Source of the DNA: Sequoia sempervirens
Lineage: Eukaryota; Streptophyta; Pinopsida; Cupressales; Cupressaceae
Length of the DNA: 64,000 nucleotides
Reading direction: 5' to 3'
Assembly: GCA_007258455.2 (NCBI GenBank)
Contig: VDFB02196175.1
Span: 1-64,000 of the forward strand
The notes beneath the pieces are model-generated. The model was given only the letters and a program-made list of their open reading frames with translations, searched no databases and was not told the origin of the DNA. Position numbers and translations under genes: made by a program. The first letter of the stretch is position 1. Each line of letters opens with the position of its first letter. Positions 23,931-33,562 of the stretch are shown piece after piece.

Positions 23931-23940
23931 TTAAATCTTT
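23931..23940. repeat. LINE target-site duplication, 5' side
   Basis: TTAAATCTTT immediately beyond the GC-rich LINE 5' end; matches 17,416-17,425. Confidence 0.65.
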
Positions 23941-24841
23941 ATTTAAAAAATATATATTATATTTTATAAACTTATACATTAATTTTTTTAATATTTAAGT
24001 TATGCTAAAATCTAAGATGTTCAATATTGATTATTATTTTAAATTATGTTATTGATTAAAAGATATATAATTATATTTATAAGATTTTAAATTCAATAAT
24101 GAACTTAGAAAATATTAAATCAATCAAAATTGTTTCATTATCCAAAATACTATATAAGTAAATATAACCATTATAATATAATATTTTAAATTTTCTATTT
24201 CAAATATTAAATTTGTATTAATAATTTTTATAATTAAAAACTACCTTTTAATGATGTTAGTAAAAGTTTTAATTAAAATTAGTTTTCAAGCATATTAACA
24301 TACCTAGATATATTCCACTAAAATTCATTATCTATTATTGATTATGTAATTTTGTATGTATAATATATTTAAAATTATATATATATATATATATATTTGA
24401 AAAAATATATTTAAAATTAAAACAATATATTTTTAAATTTTCAGAAATATATTAGAAATATTTTGAATGTATTCAACTATCAAAATATGATTTTTTTTAA
24501 TATACCATTAAAATCACTAATAAAAAATATTAAAGAGTTTATATATATTTGTTTAATATATTAAAAAAATATTTTGTATTATAAATATTTTATAAATAAT
24601 TTATAAAATATTTTTAAAATATATTAAACAAAACGTATATAAAAGTTTAACCACTGTATGTGGGCTCAAAAAAAAAAAATGTGAGGGTTACGAATTAGGT
24701 TATTTTCTGCAAGGAAGGTAGGCTGCTGACAAGCCATGGATGGGCATACCATTTTGTATGCTGCGTAGCCTGCTCCTGACTTGACTAGTTTCCCTAATTT
24801 CTCTGCTTTTGCTCATTTTTAATGAATTTCCCCCCGGCCTT
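23941..24841. other. AT-rich spacer
   Basis: Very AT-rich to about 24,660 with no coding signal. A small ORF on - at 24,700-24,888 has no recognisable domain. Confidence 0.5.
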
Positions 24842-25640
24842 GTCAAATATTTCATTTTAAATGATTTGCTTTGGAAGCAATGAAACATTTAAAATATGTC
24901 ACACAAAAATTTCCTTGGGCCCCACCTTGTATAGTCCACGTGGCACCCACCCGTGATTTCGCAATCAACCAAAGCACCATCGCGGGATGGTGGGGAACGA
25001 CTCAGATCAAAGGACAGTTGATGAACAGTCGCACAAATTTGATCCCCTAGATGGGACGCATGTCACCCACCAGCGCTATCGCCATCCTACAATTCCTGAT
25101 CATGGGATGATGGGCAACCGTTGATCTTGAAGGCATTTTGATCGACGGTCAAATATTTCATTTTAAATTTTTTTCTTTGGAAGCAATGAAACATTTAAAT
25201 ATATCGCACAAAAATTTCCTCAGGCCCCACCTTGTACAGTCCACATGGCACCCGCCTGTGATTTCGCAATCAACCAAAGCACCATCGCAGGATGGCAGGG
25301 AACGACTCAGATCAAAGGACAGTTGATGAACAATCATGCAAATTTGATCCCCCATATGGGACATGTGTTGCCTGCCCGTGATATCACCATCCTACAATTC
25401 CCGATCACGGGATGGCGGGCAACCGTTGATCTTGAAGGCATTTTGATCGACGATAGCGCGAATTTCATCCTTCTGAAAAATAAAACATTCATTAAAGGGT
25501 AAGGGGACATTACTAGGCGGATGGAAAATGACATAAGTTTTTTTAAAACCATTCAACACAGGGCCAACCAGGACTTAGCAAAATAAAACCCATAGAGGAA
25601 ATAAAATATTAAGACCAAAGGGACCAGGCCTAGACAAAAC
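24842..25640. repeat. G-box repeat family, copy 2, with a 306-bp tandem duplication
   Basis: GTCAAATATTTCATTTTAAA begins at 24,842 and again at 25,148. The two units of 306 bp run to about 25,453. Each holds a CACGTGGC-type box (24,937-24,944 exact; CACATGGC at about 25,243) and two sets of partly palindromic arms, for example TTGCCTGCCCGTGAT (25,368-25,382) with ATCACGGGATGGCGGGCAA (25,404-25,422). The right flank (25,470-25,620) matches 12,300-12,450. The two units differ by scattered, mostly C/T and G/A, changes. Confidence 0.85.
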
Positions 25641-26444
25641 GATGGGCCATAAGATGTTTTTAAAACCCTTCAAAAAAGGTAACGGAGAAATAGATCCCGA
25701 CCAAGGCATTAGGTAAACACAAGGGTTTAAGATGAAGACAAAGCTAAAACCCCAGCCCTAAGAAATTTTCCAACACCATGAAAGACCGCTGGCATATGTG
25801 GCATGAGGAAACATTAGGAACAAAATTTGAAGTTCCATCAGTACAAGCATTGATAATTTCATATTAATAGTTTTCCTATCACAAATATAAAAGGTGATAA
25901 CAATAACAATACGTATTTTTCCATTAAATGTGAAGGGATTTTCAAAAAGTTTTAGTGTTAAACTATTGGTCCATTTTTGTTTGATATAAGTTGCATTTTA
26001 AATAATTATGCGTTGTTTTATAACAACAAATAGGTTTTTTGTGTTCAACTATTGGTCCATATGTGTTGAATATAAAAGGTAGAGATATCAAACATTTATG
26101 GTTATCAATAAATATTTGGTCCACTTAGGTTGTATATTAATTTTAATTGAAATAAAAATATCATATTCTACAAGCAACAAATGATATTTTTTTGGTTCAA
26201 CTATTGGGGGTTCCATGATTAAGTTTTGGTCGAACCTTTAAAAAGTTGAATTTTAGACACTTCTCAAAAGATCTTCCAATGTGGTGAGTTGCATGATGAG
26301 TCACCTCCAAACCTTAGTTATAGATACAAATAAGAGACCAGTCTACATTTCAAAAAAAAAATGAAGGTTCTACGATATTCCAATCAATTGCTACATGTTG
26401 AGAAAGTTAGCCTGCATGACTACTAGGACCTCTCCCCTAAAGGA
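25641..26444. other. Unassigned sequence with a recurring CAACTATTGGTCCAT phrase
   Basis: No coding. The phrase (A)ACTATTGGTCCAT(T/A)T occurs near 25,963 and 26,048, with a related form near 26,197. Possibly further parts of the dispersed repeat around it. Confidence 0.4.
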
Positions 26445-26520
26445 ATAAGGGGACATCACTAGGTCGACGACAAACAATGACATAAGTTGTTTTAACGAGG
26501 GAACATAGGACCAAAAAAAG
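26445..26520. repeat. G-box repeat family, right-end fragment (copy 3)
   Basis: GGGGACATCACTAGG, GACGACAAACAATGACATAAG and TTGTTTTAACGAGG match the right flank of copies 1 and 2. The copy is cut by the assembly gap. Confidence 0.7.
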
Positions 26521-26620
26521 NNNNNNNNNNNNNNNNNNNNNNNNNNNNNNNNNNNNNNNNNNNNNNNNNNNNNNNNNNNNNNNNNNNNNNNNNNNNNNNN
26601 NNNNNNNNNNNNNNNNNNNN
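26521..26620. other. Assembly gap (100 N)
   Basis: Exactly 100 N, the usual placeholder for a gap of unknown length. It separates a repeat fragment from the CACTA-2 element, whose 5' end is not seen in this window. Confidence 0.99.
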
Positions 26621-26984
26621 GCAGCTAGTACTATGTTTGTGCAATGTAATCAACAATATGAATATAACCAACAAAAATATATTTTCTATAATTCATGGAT
26701 TGAACTCTGTATTTTATTTGCTCTCAATGTTTGTATGCTATGGAAGTGCCATTAATTTTTTTTAAAAAAGTAGTTTCTGACTGTTTTTCTTTAAATTTTT
26801 GTGTTTTTTTGTAAATCCAATTTTTTCTCGATCTTTTCCCGATTTTTTCAAAAAATCTTGAACTTTTGGTTTGTCGATTTTTCCCCAAATGATTAATGAT
26901 GCCATGCGTGATACTATCAACAATATAATTATATACTGATTACTTTTATTTTTACATTATCTAACATATTTCAAACTTTTCATA

Positions 26985-28150
26985 GGCTGCCTGACACATC
27001 GAAGGCAACAAAGGCAAGACTAGAAAAGCACGGGGAACACAAACTTGGCTCTGGTGGTTATATGAAATTAGCTGCATGAATTGTAAGTATCAATAAATGA
27101 AATATTGCATCAAAATTATAATAAATTGAAAACAATTTTGGTTTTATCACACCATAGAAAATTCACATGATCTTGGCGTAAAAAATGTAGGGCTCAACTA
27201 AAGTTCCTACAAAGAGGACTCAAGATTGCTTCTAGCAAGGCTATGGAGCCGCAATAACGCTACAGTCTTGACCGGCAAACACAATCTCATTGCATCCGCA
27301 AGTATAAATAAACTCAATAAAGCTTATTTAAAATTGAATACTTGTGAAATCTATTCAATATTAATTTCCACCATAAAGTAATTACATGCCTATTTATTTT
27401 AAACATTCAAGCAATGATAATACTGCATATGACATTGGAATGCGGCCTAGTGAGGGTGGAGCACAACCTGCAGATGAAGGTCATGGTGTGCATCCCGGTA
27501 CTTTAGAGCATGTAGAGTATGATCAAATATGTTGAGCATGATCAAAGCTAGAGAAGATTTGAAATATGATGTGGCCCCATCAGGTAAAGAGGACCACTCT
27601 AAAGTTCTTTTAAACATATTTAATTGCAATTGGTGTATTAATTAATGTAACCTTTCGTGTTTCAACTTTAGAGCATGTAGAGCATGATCAACGTGTTGAG
27701 CATGATCAGGCTAGAGAAGATCAGGAACATGATGTGGCCCCATTAGGTAGAGAGGACCACCCTCATGTTCTCTTAAACATATTTAACTTTAATCGGTGTA
27801 TTAATTAATGTAACCTTTCATGTTTCAATTGTAGATTAGGATTTAGAGGGTGTTCAACATGTTGAGCATGAGTCTATAACAAAAGTTCAGGAACATGATG
27901 TGGACCCATTAGGTAAAGAGAACCACTCTAATGTTCTTTTAATTAATTAAATACTTATAACAACAATAATAAAACATATCAGTTTAACATTTCTTTCTTA
28001 TTGCAGCAGACCCCCTTGCAGCGGCATCCACATCATGAGTAGACAACTAGGCGTACATTAAGATCACAAGCAGAGGGTAGAACAACTAAAGGGGGGACAA
28101 ATATTGATTTAGAAAACGATACTCCACTTCAACTTTATGTAGCTTTAAAA
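26985..28150 (+). pseudogene. Probable CACTA-2 gene fragment with tandemly repeated exon-intron units
   Basis: Coding-like islands: LEKHGEHKLGSGGYMKLAA (27,000-27,080), and a repeated polypeptide with EHDQ and EDQEHDVAPLG in three units of about 165 bp (27,500-27,960). A final island contains RRTLRSQAEG and ENDTPLQLYVAL (28,045-28,150). Each repeat unit carries a possible acceptor (TTTAG or TTGTAG) and a GGTARAGAGG donor-like string. The HLGSGGY-like phrase recalls plant transposase_24-type proteins, but the match is too short to name the family. Stops prevent translation as one chain. Confidence 0.4.
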
Positions 28151-28239
28151 AATAAACAAAAAAAAAGTGATTGTAATCATATCATGACAACCATATTTTT
28201 GATAATATGTAAAAACTGAAAGAATGAATATACTATGTT

Positions 28240-28400
28240 AATGAATGAATGTGAATATGTTAATTAATGAATGCTATATGTTAATGAATGAATGTTATAT
28301 GTTATTAATGGATGAATGAATGTTATATGTTATTAATGGATGAATGAATGAATGTTATATGTTATTAATGAATGAATGAATGATTAATGTTATATGATTG
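28240..28400. repeat. Minisatellite of ATGTTATATGTTATTAATG units
   Basis: About four imperfect copies of a 28-32 bp unit (GAATGTTATATGTTATTAAT plus a variable number of GAATG), inside CACTA-2. Confidence 0.85.
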
Positions 28401-28749
28401 GGTATGGGGAATTGAGAGTGATGTGAGGGGGGGGAGGGGCCAAATGAGCTTCCACCGTCACGTGGTTGGCCATGTTAAGTAGAGAATATTAAACTATTCT
28501 TGAAACAAAGAGAAGCTCAATAAGGTAATGCACTTTTAAATACAAGAAATGCATCGTTTGAAGCATCAAACCAATATGCAGTTTGTATGTATGATTAGTC
28601 GTCAGTCTCCGTGATGGTACATTTCCATGAATATTTTTTTATTTTTAAAAATTTCATTGCTTTGTCACAATTTCGACGAAACCCACCGATGAATCGCCAA
28701 AAAGGTTCGACGAAGTTGCTATAGCTGCGACGAAGGTTTTGTTGTAACT

Positions 28750-29060
28750 CCTTACCCATTTCGTCGCACTTTTGATGAAATTTTGGTGTTATTTCAATGC
28801 TACTACTTTCCCATTTCGTCACAATTTCGATGAACTTTTGGTGTTGTTTCGACGCTACTGCTTGCCCATTTCATCGCCCTTTTGAAAAACTTTTGGTGTT
28901 GTTTCGACGCTACTACTTGCCCATTTCGTCGCACGTTCGACGAACTTTTGGTGTTGTTTCGATGCTACTCCTTGCCCATTTCGTCAAAATGATGACGAGC
29001 GTCTGATGTTGTTTCGACGCTACTCCTTGCCCATTTTTTCAAAATGGTGATGAACTTCTG
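28750..29060. repeat. CACTA-2 subterminal array, six units of 55 bp
   Basis: The anchor CCCATTT occurs at 28,755, 28,810, 28,865, 28,920, 28,975 and 29,030: spacing exactly 55 each time. Units carry TTTCGTCGCA, TTCGACGAACTTTTGGTG and TTGTTTCGACGCTACT. In En/Spm elements such subterminal repeats bind the element-encoded regulator; that role here is by analogy. Confidence 0.9.
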
Positions 29061-29298
29061 GTGTAATTCGTTGGTGGATACATGAAGTTTTCATCGATAT
29101 TCTGATGAAATCCTGAGTCATTTTATGATGCTGATGACTGACGAATCTACGCTATTATTTTGATGTTTAATTCGTTGTTGGCCTTTCGACGAAAAAATTG
29201 CGACGAAAATATTTTTCGTCATTTCGTCGCTTGTCCGACAAAGATTTGTAGAATGACTGACAAACATCCATCAGAAAATGGTGTCAAATTCAGTAGTG

Positions 29299-29679
29299 TT
29301 AGGAAGATATAATGTACTCTAGGGATACTATCTAAGGGCCACATCCCCTATTGTAAATATAAGTAGATAGAAATATCTATTCACTAGTAGCATAGAAAAA
29401 TAAATGAGAATAAACTGATAAAATAAGGAAGATATAGAGTATTGACTATAACATATATAAAAGGAATGCAGTGAATGATTATATAATGAATATAAAGAAC
29501 TCTAAATTCTGATCTATCTTGTGTGTATGTTATTTTATTTTGATTTAAAACTAATCTTGGATTCAAAATACTTTCTCGTGTTACCTCAATAGGACCAACT
29601 CTAGTGTTAAAAAATACAACTAATAGAGATCCTTTGGGTACAAAACTTTGATTTGTATCCCTTAGATTTCTTGCTAACA
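29299..29679 (+). repeat. 5' LTR (truncated) of the gypsy-like element
   Basis: Aligns along its length with 38,530-38,910, including AGGAAGATA near the start, ACTATCTAAGGGCCA and the shared end CTTGCTAACA. Its left limit coincides with the CACTA-2 TAGTG end. The sequence after it (TTGGTTTCATTACC) is at best a weak primer-binding site. Confidence 0.85.
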
Positions 29680-30077
29680 TTGGTTTCATTACCAAGACCT
29701 TGGTTAGGTTATGTTGAGGATGTTTTAAATTCTAAGTCTTTTACTGGATCATGACACAAACAACAGAGGGTGAAACAAATATAACTAATAAAAATTCTAT
29801 CTTCTTGATGTCTACCCTATAAGAGGGGGTTAGGCACCAAGGGGATGGGAAATGGAAAGGGGGAAAAGTTTTGTAGAGACCTATGAAAAGATGTGACTAT
29901 TGATAAGAACTACCAAATAACTACCATGGGACACAATATAGGAGTAATGCAATCCAAAATCTTAAACACCCTCAGTCAAAAACATATAAAATAATTCATG
30001 AGAGATTGAGAAGCAAAATTTACAAAGAAAAGAAAAGAATGACCAACCCTAACGAAGGGGAGAAGAGATAGATACAA

Positions 30078-30554
30078 GTGTCGAAAAGAGAAGAAATACA
30101 TAAAATAAGAATGGAATTAACAAAAAAATCAAGGTTAGAGCATGTCATTAGGGGTGTTGTTGAGAATGTTGATGTGGGTGTTACTGTCAAGAGAGGAAGA
30201 GATAGTAGAAAGAAAACAGAGAAAACACTAGAGAATATGATCATGTTGTTAAAAGGAACCGAAAGGATTTCAAGCAATTTTAAAAATTTAATGCATGATC
30301 AAGAACCCAAAAGCTTGCCAATAGGGGAAATTTGTAGCACAAAAGATCCCACTCTTTCAAATCATTCCTTAAACCCTGAGAAGAAACCAAACTTAGAAGA
30401 AATTGTAATTAAATTAGAAGAAATTTTTAAAGAGTTCCTACAAACTTCGAACAAGGTCCTATCAGTGAATTATGATTATTTAGAAAGAGTGATTAACACA
30501 AGCATAAGTAAATTAAGAAAGGAGGAAGAAGAACATAAAAAGGAAGGCCACTAA
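30078..30554 (+). CDS. Leader/gag N-terminal ORF of the gypsy-like element, 158 aa
   Basis: Charged, Lys/Glu-rich product starting MSKREEIHKIRMELTKK, with heptad-like Leu/Ile spacing in residues 105-158 (LEEIVIKLEEIFKEFL) suggesting a coiled coil. No enzyme motif. It lies between the 5' LTR and the gag core, so an N-terminal gag or matrix-like part is the simplest reading. The frame is not continuous with gag. Confidence 0.4.
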   Translation: MSKREEIHKIRMELTKKSRLEHVIRGVVENVDVGVTVKRGRDSRKKTEKTLENMIMLLKGTERISSNFKNLMHDQEPKSLPIGEICSTKDPTLSNHSLNPEKKPNLEEIVIKLEEIFKEFLQTSNKVLSVNYDYLERVINTSISKLRKEEEEHKKEGH

Positions 30555-30879
30555 CTAATTAGATATCATTTACTAACAAAAAGTGAAAAGAAGATATGAA
30601 GTCATAACCCCTGAACTGAGACCCATCCCCATTAAGGTCTAAAAGAAGGAGAGTTGTAGCACAAGAGTTACCAAATAAAAGAGAAGAGAAGAGAGTAAAG
30701 AACATGAAATTCCTTGGAGTGAGATATTAAGAGAAGACTATATTTCAACATCAAACTTACGAGAGATAAGGGCAAAGAAAATAAGCCTCGAAATAATATT
30801 AAGAAGGAAACTAAACCGGTAAAGAAACTGACATACAAACCTAGGAAAACACATAATCTGAAACAAAGTTCAATCAATA

Positions 30880-31960
30880 TGGATACCACATTGAAAATCC
30901 CTATTTTGGATACTACCAAAGCCTTAAAAAATATATTCCTTCTAAAGTCTATATGGGATAAATTGGGAAAAGATGAAGATGAAGACATGTTACTAGAATT
31001 TTTAGGATCACTGAGAAAATAAGAATTAGAATGGTACATGAAGAATTACCCATAACATAAAGCCACGTGGGAAGAAGTAAGGAAATACTTCTTAGCCAAC
31101 TTTGGGACACTAGAAGTTCCAACTGAAAGTGTTACCCAGATGAGGAACTTAACACAAGGAGACAAGGAGTTAGTAGAAAACTAAGACAAAAAGTTTAAAG
31201 AAGTATGCAAAAAATTTGGAGGAACCTTTAACAAAAAAACAAAAGATAGAATGGTTCATCTATGAATTGAGTAAGGATATTAGAGCCATACTTGATGGAA
31301 GACTCTTTGAAAAGTATACTGATCTAATCATTATAGCACATCGAATTGAAGCTCAACCATGGAGAAAACTGAAAAAAAAGACAAAAGTGTCGAGATCCTT
31401 GAAGGTTTACAATTGAAGGTTCAAAAGTTGGTCATACATCAAGAGATCAAGGCTAGTGAACCTAGTCGACCTGACAGGATTTGGTGCACTTATTGCAATA
31501 AGGAAGGGAACATATGAAACAAATTCCCCAAGGACAAAGCATACAAAATATTAGCTACAACGAAAGCAACAAAACCTAACTCTATCTATTGTGCTCTTTG
31601 TCGAGAATGGGATATACATTTGATAGAAGACTGCCCAAAGAACAAACCTCCAATCTAAAATGGAGGAAACCAAGGGAATTATGGAACTCAATTTTATCAC
31701 AATCATATTTATAATATAAATTAAAACATCGATACCAGATACTGGATACCACCATGACATGATAACTAGAATGCATGTGTCATACAGAATAATCTACAAT
31801 TGGGTTATTAGGAGAATAATAGATAGTTTAACTATAGAGGAGGTAGAGGAAGAGGTCAGAACAAAAGCGAAAGAAATGACGCAAAATTCCTTAACTATGG
31901 AAAAAATAGGCCATTATGCCTTCAAATGTTGGGCAAAGAGGAAACAAAAATACACTTTTT
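30880..31960 (+). pseudogene. gag core and zinc knuckles of the gypsy-like element
   Basis: LEWYMKNYP followed by ATWEEVRKYFLANFGT (31,027-31,100) is the signature of the retrotransposon gag domain. FIYELSKDIRAIL and RLFEKYTDLIIIAHRIE follow (31,250-31,350). Cys/His boxes come next: CTYCNKEGN at about 31,483, CALCREWDIHLIEDCP at about 31,590, and GHYAFKCWAK at about 31,910. Several stops and frame changes occur. Role: capsid formation and RNA binding in the cytoplasm. Confidence 0.8.
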
Positions 31961-32559
31961 TGGGCAAGAAGATCACACAATTTTTCAATGCAAAGTTGTT
32001 AGGACACTCTACCAAAACCGGGAGGACAATCAACCTTCCCAAAGTGATGAGTTAAAGAGAGGTACTAGAGTAATCCAAAAAGTACCACAATAGGGAGTTA
32101 GAGATTGTTATTGAATGGATGTGTGGACTTCATATGCTTCTATAGAAGAACACCCTAAAGAAGAACTAGTTGTAGACAATAAGAAGAAGAAGAAAATCAA
32201 AGGGAAGAAGAAAGAAAATGTTGTCACTAAAAAAGGTACTAATATCAGTAAAAAAAGAAGAAGCCAACAATAGAAGAAGCATATGAAGAATACTATAGTC
32301 CATAAGAAGAATAAGGGGAATCAAAACACTTCTAGCCCAATAATAAACAACATAATAAGGTAGTAAAGCAAGCCAAACAAAACATAATGCAAAAACAATA
32401 GGAAGAAGTAGGTTGCTTTACGAAACAAGAAGTAAAATGCTAAAAAACCTCACATCCTTGGCTAGACAAAAGGATTTAGTGGCTAAACTAAAGCAATGGG
32501 GAAAATATTGGAATAAATAGAAGAAGGTTAATCAATTATCAGAGGATCAAAACTGGAAG

Positions 32560-33000
32560 AATGGTCCATTGTTGATAAATGTACAATTGAATGATCACAA
32601 AGACAAATATGTTATGGTATATTTCAGTGTTGATCTAAATATCATTCCATCCACCACATGGGGGAAATTAGGGAGACCTAAGCTTTTAAAAACACCAATG
32701 AACATGAGCCTTGTCAATGGGTCCATACTACAGACTTTGGTATCTTGGAAGAATGTTGAAGTGAATGTTAAATGGATAAAACCATCGGTTATTTTGAAGT
32801 GGTTGAAATGAAATTCATTTAATACTTTCCAGACATTACTTGAATTAAGATGGTTTTTCAATGCTAATGGTATAGTAGACTCTCGAAAAGAGGAGATTTC
32901 ATTTGCATACGTTACCAAAGTTGTGTATTCTATTAGGAGAACCAGATGATAAATCCTATATAGAAGAAGTAACACATGACAATGAAGGGGAAGACATAAA
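32560..33000 (+). pseudogene. Retropepsin-like protease region, degraded
   Basis: GPLLINVQLNDHKDKY then VDLNIIPSTTWGKLGRP (32,560-32,690) has the spacing of a retroelement aspartic protease, in which a D-S/T-G would be expected near FSVDLN; the catalytic motif is not recognisable. Placement between gag and the polymerase lead-in supports the call. Frame lost after about 32,810. Confidence 0.55.
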
Positions 33001-33184
33001 AAAACTCTACACTATCTCCAAATTTTCAAATGGGGAAGAGGAATAAGAAAATCCAACTAATGAAGGAGAACTAGAATTAAATAGTGACGATTGTAGCACA
33101 GATAGTGATGAAGTCTTGGAAGCATGGATGCAAAATGAACCAGAGTTAACATCTCATAGAGTTTATGGATTTTTCTAAGTATTC

Positions 33185-33562
33185 ATGGTTCATAATCATC
33201 CCAAAGAGTTTATGCATAGCCCAAAAATGGCCAAAATGGGAAAATACTGGGAAGAATCAGTTGTAGCATCAATTATTAAATTATTAACAAAATATGAGAA
33301 CATATTCTCCCGAACTCTCATAGAGATGAAGGGCATTAAGGAAGAAATAGGTACTATGAAAATTGAATTAAGGCAAGGATTTATAGTTTTCAAAGAGTCC
33401 TCTTTATACAAAATTGAATTGGAACACATCCGAGAAAATAAACAAAATTATGACAATCATGAGTACACCGAGAACTACCAAAAACTATTGCAATCACTAA
33501 AACCTATAAGGGACAACACATGGCTATCTGGAAAAGACACTAAAACGACACCAAAAGGTTAG
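33185..33562 (+). pseudogene. Polymerase lead-in (RT N-terminus), truncated
   Basis: KMGKYWEESVVASIIKLLTK then ENIFSRTLIEMKGI and EEIGTMKIEL match the segment that precedes the RT fingers in plant Ty3/gypsy elements (pattern LL-x-EY-x-D-x-F-x-x-x-x-x-E-M-K-G-I). The match fades after ELRQG, and no LPQG, YxDD, RNase H or integrase motif follows in the next kilobases. Confidence 0.75.

Larger units (their letters stand above)
26621..29298 (+). mobile_element. CACTA element 2, 3' part
   Basis: The right end is ...TTCAGTAGTG at 29,289-29,298, the inverted form of a CACTA terminus (CACTACTGAA). Inside it lie subterminal repeats with TTCGTCG/CGACGAA motifs and six 55-bp units (28,750-29,060), the usual architecture of En/Spm ends. 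Immediately after TAGTG the sequence becomes homologous to the 3' LTR at 38.5 kb, fixing the boundary. Left of 28.1 kb are scraps of coding-like sequence with introns, on the same strand, possibly the second CACTA gene. The 5' end is missing at or beyond the gap. Confidence 0.8.

Noticed and set aside
24842..25453. CRISPR-like repeat array
   Set aside because: Only two 306-bp units with similar content throughout; no regular short repeats or unique spacers, and the genome is eukaryotic.
29680..29693. Primer-binding site TTGGTTTCATTACC of the gypsy-like element
   Set aside because: Only partial agreement with the initiator tRNA-Met complement; not convincing for another tRNA by eye.
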